This document shows positions 1 to 6,241 of a DNA stretch of 10,905 nt, piece after piece. Positions within the stretch are counted from its first letter, which is position 1. Each line of letters begins with the position of its first letter. The notes beneath the pieces were generated by a model, which worked only from the letters and a program-made list of their open reading frames with translations, searched no databases and was not told where the DNA came from. Position numbers and translations under genes: made by a program. Source of the stretch: an uncultured Planctomycetaceae bacterium (lineage in GTDB: Bacteria; Planctomycetota; Planctomycetia; Pirellulales; Lacipirellulaceae); assembly GCA_937860165.1 (NCBI GenBank), contig CALMBE010000140.1, positions 1-10,905 of the forward strand, in the 5' to 3' direction.

Positions 1-356
1 TTGCTGACTGACAACATTCCGATGCTGAAATCCCCTCCCCGGGCTGATGCCTTGCTGTTTGTGGAAAGTCGGGGCCCGAATACGACGCTTCCCGTGGGAA
101 CTACCCCGGTGGCACCCCAGACCGCGACCCGTGCGGATCAGACCTATCACGGGAGGTATTAGAGGGTGGCTGGTGGCTGGTGGCTGGGGGAACGCTAAGC
201 CGCGAGCGGCGGGAGGGCGCGGTTGTCGCTGGCAGCGGGTCGGTGTGGGTGGTGTTTGATTTTGACCATTTCCATGGAGCACCTGCCGAGAACGGGTCGA
301 GGAACTATGCGTATCTGGATGGCCATGTCGATGCGGTGGTGGTGCCCGAGGAGTAA
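1..356 (+). pseudogene. 3' end of a pilin-like (DUF1559/H-X9-DG-like) protein gene, apparently disrupted
   Basis: Reading frame 1 is open from the left edge to a TAG at 160-162. It encodes a plausible secreted-protein segment containing DALLFVESRGPNTTLP and ending RADQTYHGRY. Frame 3 then encodes VWVVFDFDHFHG, a short linker and NYAYLDGHV, ending at TAA 354-356. A terminal aromatic-x-x-LDGHV motif after a conserved His is typical of planctomycete prepilin-like (DUF1559 type) proteins, although the His-to-DG spacing here is longer than nine residues. Deleting 86 bp between two CGGG copies (150-153 and 236-239) joins the frames as DQTYHGSVWVVFDFDHFHG without a stop. I therefore infer one gene broken by a small insertion. 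The alternative is that frame 1 ends naturally and the second part is a remnant. The N-terminal prepilin signal, if any, lies outside the window. Confidence 0.5.
150..239. repeat. Small inserted repeat with TGGCTGG heptads, flanked by CGGG
   Basis: Three exact TGGCTGG units run from 167 to 187. They are followed by a small palindrome, GCCGCGAGCGGC, at 199-210. CGGG occurs at 150-153 and 236-239 and could be a 4-bp target duplication. The segment contains the TAG stop that ends the upstream frame, and its length (86 bp between CGGG copies) is not a multiple of three. That it was inserted is inferred from restoration of the reading frame on deletion. Confidence 0.45.
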
Positions 357-365
357 GAAAATGCA

Positions 366-506
366 AAAATTTGCCCGCGAATCACGCGAATGGACGCGAA
401 TGATTCAGAAATTGCGGGGTTTCAGCAACGTGCAAAAAAAATCTATAACCCGATCTTTTAGTAATGATTCATTCGCGAGCTTTCGCGTGATTCGCGGGCA
501 CAAAAC
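366..506. repeat. MITE-like long inverted repeat
   Basis: A perfect 19-bp arm TGCCCGCGAATCACGCGAA (372-390) is mirrored by its reverse complement at 482-500. The pairing continues imperfectly inwards (ACGCGAATGATTC at about 394-406 against GATTCATTCGCG at about 466-477), giving arms of about 35 bp around an AT-richer centre of about 60 bp. The element contains no credible gene. CGCGAAT-type inverted repeats of this sort occur as dispersed intergenic elements in several bacterial phyla, and here it fills most of the 192-bp gap before the next gene. A transcript across it could fold into a long stem. Confidence 0.7.
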
Positions 507-548
507 GAATTAAATCTCTACGAGACTTCAGAGTCTGGGAGCAAGACG

Positions 549-1127
549 ATGAACAAGCAAAAAACAATGTTCGGAGTCGCAGGACTTGCCGTCCTGCTTC
601 TGCTGTGTTGGTTCTTGGGTTGGTTTAGCTTTCAGGACCCGGTCTTGGCAGAAATGGAGCGGATTCGGGACGAACAGTTTGCCAGTCGACACAACATGAC
701 CGAAGCCGAGCAGCGCGAGAATCGCCAGGCGATGGGTGCGAAGATGCAGGGCCTCCCCGAAGAACAGCGCAAGCAGTTTTTCGAGAGTAGTGCGCCGATG
801 TTCATGAAGATGTTCGAGGCCCGAATCGAAGAGTTTCTGAAAAAGAGCCCCGAGGAGCAACTCGCGAAAATGGATAAACGGATCGACGAGATGCAGGCTC
901 GCGGCGGCGGTCCTCTGGGTGGAGGCCGGGGTGGACCGGGTTTTGGAGGTGGTCCGGAAGGTGGTCCCCCTACAGGGAAACAAATGGATGAGTTTCGCAA
1001 GAAAATGCTGGATTGGACGACCCCCGAGCAGCGTGCCAAAATGGACACCATATTCCAGCGGTTTAACGACCGGATGAAAGAACGGGGAGTGACACCCCCC
1101 GGTGGCCCCAGGGGCGGGTTTTTTTAA
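549..1127 (+). CDS. Small membrane-anchored protein with EQ-rich helical repeats and a Gly-rich linker
   Basis: This 192-residue protein is not assigned to a named family. A short basic N-terminus precedes one hydrophobic segment (about residues 8-27), which is most simply a membrane anchor with the rest outside the cytoplasm. Residues 33-117 are strongly helical and charged, 119-142 are a Gly/Pro/Arg-rich linker, and 143-182 form a second helical part, ending in a GGPRGGFF tail. Four short motifs recur: TEAEQR (51-56), LPEEQR (69-74), SPEEQL (100-105) and TPEQRAKM (158-165). These resemble the LTxxQ motifs of periplasmic Spy/CpxP chaperone-like proteins, but the similarity is too short to assign that function. 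LLLLC is not a good lipobox. A weak GGGAG (538-542) precedes the ATG. The gene appears monocistronic. Confidence 0.8.
   Translation: MNKQKTMFGVAGLAVLLLLCWFLGWFSFQDPVLAEMERIRDEQFASRHNMTEAEQRENRQAMGAKMQGLPEEQRKQFFESSAPMFMKMFEARIEEFLKKSPEEQLAKMDKRIDEMQARGGGPLGGGRGGPGFGGGPEGGPPTGKQMDEFRKKMLDWTTPEQRAKMDTIFQRFNDRMKERGVTPPGGPRGGFF
1090..1126 (+). terminator. Possible intrinsic terminator overlapping the end of the preceding CDS
   Basis: A C-rich run (1092-1099) faces a G-rich run (1111-1118) across a short loop, followed directly by seven T (1119-1125). This is the layout of a Rho-independent terminator. The T-run also encodes the last two Phe codons and part of the stop codon. The stem can pair in more than one register, so the call is tentative. 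Confidence 0.4.
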
Positions 1128-1198
1128 GGGGGGTGGTGCATTCGGGTCCCCTTTTCTTCAAAGCTCCGGGCGCTTACGCTTACGGCTCGCCTTGATGT

Positions 1199-1254
1199 TT
1201 TTTTCCTTCCCCCTTCCCCCTTCCCCCTTCTCCCTTCTCCCTTCTCCCTTTTTT
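1199..1254 (+). repeat. Homopyrimidine tract made of CCTTCCC/CCTTCTC heptads
   Basis: Positions 1199-1254 are 56 consecutive pyrimidines. Within them are three CCTTCCC units (1205-1225), three CCTTCTC units (1226-1246) and a degenerate CCTTTTT unit (1247-1253). The tract ends one base before the ATG of the next gene and occupies the place where a Shine-Dalgarno sequence should be. Heptanucleotide tandem repeats of this kind are known from cyanobacteria and other bacteria. Such tracts can slip in copy number and can form triplex DNA. Confidence 0.85.
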
Positions 1255-1255
1255 A

Positions 1256-2560
1256 ATGAATCGACGTGTTGTAATTACTGGACTTGGAGTCGCTTGCCCG
1301 CTGGGCAATTCGGTGAGTGTCCTGTGGGACGCGTTGCAATCCCAACAAAGTGGTGTCGCACGACTGGAATCATTGCCCGCCGTGGGGGATCGGGTTGTCT
1401 TCGGCGGTGAGTGTCGGGACTTCACGGGGGAGATCGACAACTTCGGCCCGCTGGAAAAGGAGTTGAAAAAGACCATCCGCAAGGCCCTCAAGGTGATGTG
1501 CCGGGAGACGATGATGGCTATCGCCTGTTCGCAGCAGGCCATCGAAGATGCGCGGGCGACTTCTGCCGGGATGGACCCCGAGCGGTGCGGGGTGGTGTTT
1601 GGGAGCGACTACATGCTGAGCCCTCCCGACGACTTTGTCGACGGGATGCTCAAGTGCGGGGCTGGCGAAGGAAAGTTTGCTTACTCGCAGTGGGGTTCCG
1701 CTGGGCTCAGTGCGATGAGCCCGCTCTGGATGCTCAAGTTTTTGCCGAACATGCCCGGCAGCCACATCGCGATTTTCAATGATTTTCGTGGTCCGAATAA
1801 TTCGCTGACGATGCGCGAGATCTCGGGGATCTTGGCGATCCGCGAGGCGATGCAAACCATCGCGCGGGGCCATGCCGACCTGATGGTCGCAGGTGCGACG
1901 GGGACCCGAATCCACTCGTTCAAGACCCTGCATGCCCTGCAAACCGAGCAATTGGCCAGCCCCGAGTGCGAGCCCGCCGAGGCCTCGCGGCCCTTTGATG
2001 CCCACCGCACGGGGATGGTGGTCGGCGAGGGAGCGGGGGCGATTGTGCTGGAAGAATTGGAATCGGCACGGCGCCGGGGAGCGAAGATTTACGGCGAAAT
2101 CCTCGGCGCGGGGAGCAGCAGCGTGGCCGATTCGCAATTGCGGGGAAATCAGCGGCAAGCCTTAGCCAATGCGGCCCGAGTGGCTCTCGGCGAAGCTGGC
2201 ATTGCCCCCCCAGATTGCGGGCATATCAACGCGCACGGATTGGGGACCAAAGCTGGTGATATCGCCGAGGCGGCGGCTATTGGCGATGTGTTCGGCGAAA
2301 CCGCTAGCGGGGTGCCGACCGTGGGGGTGAAAAGTTATTTCGGTAACTTGGGCGCGGGGAGTGGAGTGGTTGAACTGGTGGCCAGTGTGCGGGCCTTGGA
2401 AACGGAAACTTTGTTTGGAACGCGCAATTTTTCGACCCCCGATCCCGAGTGTCCGTTGAAGGTTTCCGGCCAAAACAATCTCCCTGTCGGGGGGAGTTTC
2501 TTGAAGCTGTCGGTCACTCCCCAGGGTCAAGCAGCGGCGGTGGTGGTGGGGCGAGTTTAG
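1256..2560 (+). CDS. Beta-ketoacyl-ACP synthase-fold protein lacking the catalytic Cys and second His
   Basis: This 434-residue protein has the KAS I/II (thiolase) fold. The N-terminus MNRRVVITGLGVACPLGNSV is a classic FabF start and fixes the ATG, although only pyrimidines lie upstream. Further landmarks are ADLMVAGATGT (207-217), RPFDAHRTGMVVGEGAG (245-261), the first His motif INAHGLGT (324-331, His327) and VKSYFGNLGAGSG (358-370). The usual nucleophile motif (A-C-x-S/T-G) reads R187-E188-I-S-G191, so Glu stands where Cys should be. The second catalytic His (KSxxGH) is Asn364; Lys359 is kept. The usual C-terminal GFGG loop reads PVGG. It therefore probably cannot condense acyl chains alone. 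It may act as a chain-length-factor-like partner of an active KS, a decarboxylase or a structural subunit. No ACP or active KS lies in the window. Confidence 0.85.
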   Translation: MNRRVVITGLGVACPLGNSVSVLWDALQSQQSGVARLESLPAVGDRVVFGGECRDFTGEIDNFGPLEKELKKTIRKALKVMCRETMMAIACSQQAIEDARATSAGMDPERCGVVFGSDYMLSPPDDFVDGMLKCGAGEGKFAYSQWGSAGLSAMSPLWMLKFLPNMPGSHIAIFNDFRGPNNSLTMREISGILAIREAMQTIARGHADLMVAGATGTRIHSFKTLHALQTEQLASPECEPAEASRPFDAHRTGMVVGEGAGAIVLEELESARRRGAKIYGEILGAGSSSVADSQLRGNQRQALANAARVALGEAGIAPPDCGHINAHGLGTKAGDIAEAAAIGDVFGETASGVPTVGVKSYFGNLGAGSGVVELVASVRALETETLFGTRNFSTPDPECPLKVSGQNNLPVGGSFLKLSVTPQGQAAAVVVGRV

Positions 2561-2588
2561 CCCGCTCCTCGTTTTCGCCTTGCTTCTT

Positions 2589-4409
2589 CTATCCGTGAAC
2601 GAGCAGCGTGATCCGGTCGGGGAGATTCGTGGCGACTTGCTGGATGACGTCCCCCTTCATGGCCCGCCAGAGGACACCCCGGCGGGTAGTTCCCAACAGC
2701 AGGGTATCGACGGCGTGCGTGGCGGCGGTTTCGAGAATAGCATCGGCCACATCGAAAGCGGGCGAGTACAGGAAATACGCCGGGACATTGGCGGCCTCGG
2801 CTGCGGCGCGGAATTCGGCAAACATGGCCACGGCCTCGCGGTCCTCGGCCAGTTCCATCAGCTTGATCGGAGCAAACGCGGCGACGGCAATGTGGCGGAC
2901 GAAGAGAACAAGCAATTCTCCATGGTGGGCCTTGGCTTCTTCGATGGCAAACTTCATGAGCCGCGGATTACCCCGGGTCGAAACCAAGATTCGGGTTTGA
3001 ATGGGGCCTTCGGTCACCACTTGGGCCCTACCGGCCAGGGCCGCGGCGGTAACGGCAATGCGTTCGGAAGCAGCATCGGTAGCTTCGACAAGACCGGGAA
3101 CCTTAACCTCAGCCCAGGCGCGAATTTCCTCGCGATGACGGGCGGTCCAACGGCCTGCTAAACCGAGACCCAAGATCGTGAGGGCGAAACCCAAGGCATG
3201 GGGTTTTTCCCAGGCAATCGTCAGCCAAACCACCAGCATCAGCACGGCAAGAATGAGCATGAGCGCGCGCTCGTACCCGCGCATAGAGAGCTTCATGTTG
3301 GTCGAGCACGCACCGAGATTCAGCGCCACGGCACCGACCACGCCGATGGCATAGAGATCGGCCAAGCTCCCGACATTGGGCACAAACCAAACCACCAACG
3401 CTGGGGCGATGGTTCCCACCCATAAGGGCAGGACAGGCATCCCCCATCGATTCAATCCCGTGAGGCCCGTAGGAAGTTCTTTGTCAGCGGCCATCATGTA
3501 TTGGATACTCACCAAACCGGTGATCGCAGTGTTTACCGCCGAGAGGAGCAGCAAGGCGAACACTACCGCAGCCACGGCCGCGAAGGCTTCGCCCACGTAG
3601 TGCGAAGCGAGAATGCGGACCATCGTGTCGCGCATTTTCTCGGTGGTTTCGACTCCGGTGGCAATCCCAGGACCCCCTGAGCCGATGCGGCTTTCGGGCA
3701 TGGCGAGCATGGCAACAGTGAGGACCATGTTCAGAATGACGATTTCGGCCAACACGGGCCAAATAGATTTCTTGACAGTTTTTTCGACCGGCTCGACCAT
3801 AATGCCGGTCATATTGGCGATTGCCTCGACCCCCGAGATAGCGAGAATGAGTTTGGTGAATTGGGCCCAGGTCGCGAGCCCGCCTGTTTGGACCGGTGTG
3901 ATGGTTGCCGATCCCAGATCGTCGGACGCAAAGAAGGCGATAATCAAACTGAGGGCAGCCGTGAGCACGGCGACAATCATGGCCCCGGTGCCGGCCTTGG
4001 TAGGGCCGAAATAGTTCAGGAAGCCAATCAGGAGAATGGACCCGATGGCCCACAGTTCGGGATTTGGCAGATGCACGTAGTGAAAGGCGTCCAGGGCCGA
4101 GAGCGAGGCCGTGACAATGTAGTCGGCACACAGGAGCAAGGCCCCGATGACCGCGAGGGTGTGCGACCGATCGCGAGCCGAGGAATAGACTCCCCCGCCG
4201 TCGGGGTAGAGCCGGCAAATGACTTGGTAGGCCCATCCAACTCCCACGAGCAGTACCGACATGGCGGCCATGAACCAAAACGAGGCATGGCCGGCGTAAT
4301 AGAACGCCAAGCCGAGCACGTAAAGTCTGCTGGTACCCCAATCGCCGAACAACATGGGTCCGGCGTGAAACCATTTGAGTTGGCGTGGTCGCACGCCGTG
4401 AGTGAGCAT
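2589..4409 (-). CDS. APC-family amino acid/polyamine permease fused to a C-terminal universal stress (UspA-like) domain
   Basis: Residues 13-420 form a multi-pass inner-membrane transporter of the amino acid-polyamine-organocation superfamily. Hydrophobic segments occur at about 15-40, 43-65, 85-105, 118-135, 141-162, 183-203, 215-237, 272-302, 326-344, 347-367, 382-399 and 404-420. GVEAIANMTGIMVEPVEK (193-210) matches the conserved acidic APC segment between helices 6 and 7. Residues 471-605 form a cytosolic UspA-like alpha/beta domain, starting TRILVSTRGNPRLMKFAIEE and ending DRITLLVHG. Its nucleotide loop GTTRRGVLWRAMKGDV (573-588) departs from the usual G-x2-G-x9-G(S/T), with Arg at the second Gly and Asp after the last Gly. 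ATP binding is therefore doubtful. Substrate cannot be told from sequence. The ATG has no obvious ribosome binding site. The gene converges on the KS-like gene with a 28-bp gap. Confidence 0.9.
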   Translation of the reverse strand: MLTHGVRPRQLKWFHAGPMLFGDWGTSRLYVLGLAFYYAGHASFWFMAAMSVLLVGVGWAYQVICRLYPDGGGVYSSARDRSHTLAVIGALLLCADYIVTASLSALDAFHYVHLPNPELWAIGSILLIGFLNYFGPTKAGTGAMIVAVLTAALSLIIAFFASDDLGSATITPVQTGGLATWAQFTKLILAISGVEAIANMTGIMVEPVEKTVKKSIWPVLAEIVILNMVLTVAMLAMPESRIGSGGPGIATGVETTEKMRDTMVRILASHYVGEAFAAVAAVVFALLLLSAVNTAITGLVSIQYMMAADKELPTGLTGLNRWGMPVLPLWVGTIAPALVVWFVPNVGSLADLYAIGVVGAVALNLGACSTNMKLSMRGYERALMLILAVLMLVVWLTIAWEKPHALGFALTILGLGLAGRWTARHREEIRAWAEVKVPGLVEATDAASERIAVTAAALAGRAQVVTEGPIQTRILVSTRGNPRLMKFAIEEAKAHHGELLVLFVRHIAVAAFAPIKLMELAEDREAVAMFAEFRAAAEAANVPAYFLYSPAFDVADAILETAATHAVDTLLLGTTRRGVLWRAMKGDVIQQVATNLPDRITLLVHG

Positions 4410-4525
4410 TTCTAAGCAAGCCCAGGGGTCTGGGGAACACCCACTCGGTCAAGGGCGACCGGGGGGGATTTGAACGGTGGATTGTAATCAGGACTTTTCC
4501 CCGTGCTAGGGGGTCCTTCACAAAG

Positions 4526-4585
4526 CCGCGACCGGTGGTCGCGCTATCCCATAATCCCGCGACCACCGGTCGCGGGATTGTGGGG
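4526..4585. repeat. Pair of REP-like GC-rich hairpins in inverted orientation
   Basis: CCGCGACCGGTGGTCGCG (4526-4543) and its exact reverse complement (4558-4575) flank a 14-bp spacer. Each copy is itself a hairpin of seven or more base pairs with a 3-nt loop. The second extends outwards to about 17 bp (4548-4584, one T-G wobble). The pair could also fold as one long stem. It ends three bases before the -35 box of the nusA promoter. Confidence 0.8.
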
Positions 4586-4588
4586 TGG

Positions 4589-4616
4589 TTGACAGGCGCC
4601 TTAGGTAGGGTATGAT
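4589..4616 (+). promoter_or_regulatory. Sigma-70 type promoter of the nusA operon
   Basis: A perfect TTGACA (4589-4594) and TATGAT (4611-4616, five of six consensus bases) are separated by 16 bp. The predicted start of transcription is near 4623, giving a leader of about 170 nt before the nusA ATG. It is the best promoter match I saw in the window, and its position before a housekeeping operon supports it. Confidence 0.7.
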
Positions 4617-4658
4617 CGCTGGATTGTGAACCACACTAAGTTGGCTTCGCAAAAGGGT

Positions 4659-4718
4659 TTTGGTCGATTTGCCCGCTAGTTGAGTGGGGCGTAGCGCTCG
4701 GGGTATAGACCGACCAAA
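4659..4718 (+). promoter_or_regulatory. Possible stem-loop in the nusA leader
   Basis: TTTGGTCG (4659-4666) pairs with CGACCAAA (4711-4718) to close a loop of 44 nt. The loop itself contains GCCC (4671-4674) opposite GGGC (4687-4690). It lies in the predicted 5' untranslated leader of nusA, where autoregulatory structures are known in other bacteria. No known riboswitch was recognised, and pairing this short may be chance. Confidence 0.3.
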
Positions 4719-4794
4719 GCACACTACAATCAGGACAATTTGAACAATTTGGTTGCCTGGCGACGGGCGAGAAACGTCGCGGAGACTTAATCCC

Positions 4795-6117
4795 ATGAAT
4801 GCGAGCGAAGTACTGAGAATCGTCGATGCGATCCACCGCGATAAGAACATTCAGAAGGAAATCGTGTTCGAGGGGATCGAAGCTGCGCTCGTGTCGGCTG
4901 CCAAAAAGTATTACGGCGAAGAATCCGAAGTCGAGGTAAGCATCGACCGGCAAAGCGGGGCCATCACGGCCACTTGCGATGGTGAGGTGCTCGACTCGGA
5001 AGAAACCGTGGGCCGCATCGGAGCCCAAACGGCCAAGCAGGTCATGATTCAAAAGATTCGCGAAGCCGAACGCGATGCCCTGTACGACGAGTACAACGAC
5101 TTGATCGGCGAGATGGTCAGTGGGATCGTGCAACGCTACGAGGGGGGAGCGGCGACCGTCACACTCTCGAATGTCGAAGCGATTTTGCCGCGCAGCGAAC
5201 AAATTCCAGGGGAAACGCACCATGTGAACGAACGTGTGCGGGCCACGGTGTTTGAAGTCCGTAAGTCGGGCAGCCGCATCAAAGTGATTCTCAGTCGCAC
5301 CCGTCCGCAGCTTGTGCAGCGGTTGTTCGAGCAGGAAATTCCGGAAATCATCGACAGCGTGATCGAAATTCGGGCCATCTCCCGCGAACCCGGTTATCGT
5401 TCGAAAGTCGCGGTCTCCAGTAGCGACCAGCGCGTCGACTGCGTGGGGGCCTGCGTGGGAGTTCGCGGGAATCGCATCAAAAACATCGTCGACGAGCTCG
5501 GTGGCGAACGCATCGATATCGTCCGTTGGGACGACAATCTGGAAATCCTCATCCCCAACGCGCTCCAACCGGCAGAAGTTGAGCAGGTGATCCTGTGTCG
5601 GATGCTGGGCCGGGCCATTGTGCTGGTGCGCGAGGACCAATTGTCGCTGGCAATCGGACGTCGCGGTCAAAATGTGCGGCTGGCGAGCAAACTGGCAGGC
5701 TGGGATATCGAGATCATGACCCAGGACGAACTGGCCGAGTCCATCGACCGGGCCGTCCAGGGTTTCAGTTCGCTCGAAGGGGTCGCCGTGGAGTTGGCCG
5801 AGCGTTTGGTCGAGGAAGGTTTTCTCAGTTACGACGACCTGTCGATTATCGAACCCGATGCGTTGATGGAAATGGGCGGCTTGAGCGAAGAACAAGTCGA
5901 GCTCATCGTCGAGCAAGCCGAGAGTCGAGCTGAGGAAGCGGAAGCGGCAGCCGCTTCGGCGCGTCGGCAGAAGCGGGAAGATGACCGGTTGGCGGCGGCG
6001 AATGCCCTGATTGAAGAACCGCCCGCCTACGTGGAAACCGCCTCGGAGGGGGAAACTGTCGGAGATGGGGCCCCCGCTGGCGAGGGGGAGTCTGCTTCGG
6101 AGCAAGTCCCCGAGTAA
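4795..6117 (+). CDS. nusA: Transcription elongation/termination factor NusA
   Basis: NusA binds RNA polymerase and nascent RNA and modulates pausing, termination and antitermination in the cytoplasm. The 440-residue product shows the family order. The N-terminal polymerase-binding domain (about 1-105) begins [19 protein letters not shown]. An S1 domain follows (about 106-170). KH1 (about 200-275) contains [20 protein letters not shown] (217-236), and KH2 (about 276-315) contains [20 protein letters not shown] (285-304). A helix-hairpin-helix-like segment lies at about 325-378. After an Ala/Glu/Arg-rich helix it ends in an acidic tail. The ATG at 4795 is chosen over a TTG at 4753 because the family homology begins there and GGAG (4781-4784) lies ten bases upstream. 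It is the first gene of the operon. Confidence 0.97.
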   Translation: MNASEVLRIVDAIHRDKNIQKEIVFEGIEAALVSAAKKYYGEESEVEVSIDRQSGAITATCDGEVLDSEETVGRIGAQTAKQVMIQKIREAERDALYDEYNDLIGEMVSGIVQRYEGGAATVTLSNVEAILPRSEQIPGETHHVNERVRATVFEVRKSGSRIKVILSRTRPQLVQRLFEQEIPEIIDSVIEIRAISREPGYRSKVAVSSSDQRVDCVGACVGVRGNRIKNIVDELGGERIDIVRWDDNLEILIPNALQPAEVEQVILCRMLGRAIVLVREDQLSLAIGRRGQNVRLASKLAGWDIEIMTQDELAESIDRAVQGFSSLEGVAVELAERLVEEGFLSYDDLSIIEPDALMEMGGLSEEQVELIVEQAESRAEEAEAAAASARRQKREDDRLAAANALIEEPPAYVETASEGETVGDGAPAGEGESASEQVPE

Positions 6118-6241
6118 CTCTACGGTGATCGATAGTTGTGTTCGTGGAGGAGGACGTTTCCCATGATTTCCTAAGTTTTTTATTGACACTCAGAGCAAGC
6201 CAAGACAGCCCCGAAAGAAATCGCGTGACTAACTTGCTCGC
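6118..6241 (+). other. nusA-infB spacer with a strong Shine-Dalgarno and a three-codon ORF
   Basis: GGAGGAGG (6146-6153) is one of the strongest Shine-Dalgarno matches in the window. Nine bases later comes ATG ATT TCC TAA (6163-6174), encoding only Met-Ile-Ser. A run of six T follows. The real infB start lies 67 bp beyond the TAA and has no Shine-Dalgarno. A TTGACA at 6183-6188 has no acceptable -10 box at the right distance, so no internal promoter is called. Whether the minimal ORF is translated is unknown. Confidence 0.45.

Larger units (their letters stand above)
4410..4794. other. Divergent intergenic region between permease and nusA
   Basis: This 385-bp gene-free stretch separates two divergent genes. 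Reading towards nusA, it holds about 110 bp of permease upstream region, paired GC-rich hairpins (4526-4585), a strong promoter (4589-4616) and a leader of about 170 nt. On the minus strand a TACAAT lies at 4486-4481 but has no convincing -35 box, so no permease promoter is called. rimP, which often precedes nusA in other bacteria, is not present. Confidence 0.75.

Noticed and set aside
372..500. CRISPR-like repeats in the CGCGAAT-rich region
   Set aside because: The copies are inverted, not direct, and there are only two arms; no regular spacers.
528..983. Minus-strand ORF of 151 codons opposite the small membrane protein
   Set aside because: It lies wholly opposite a better gene with a start, a membrane segment and family-like repeats. 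Its residues look like an antisense shadow.
2561..2588. Bidirectional terminator between the convergent genes
   Set aside because: The 28-bp gap is pyrimidine-rich and shows no stem with a T run on either strand.
3484..4566. Long minus-strand ORF (360 codons) overlapping the permease in another frame
   Set aside because: The composition is Arg/His-rich and irregular, while the permease frame has clear membrane segments and APC motifs.
4636..6189. 517-codon minus-strand ORF opposite nusA
   Set aside because: Antisense shadow in GC-rich DNA. The sense strand encodes an unmistakable NusA with S1 and KH domains.
6183..6206. TTGACA as an internal promoter for infB
   Set aside because: No acceptable -10 hexamer 15-19 bp downstream.
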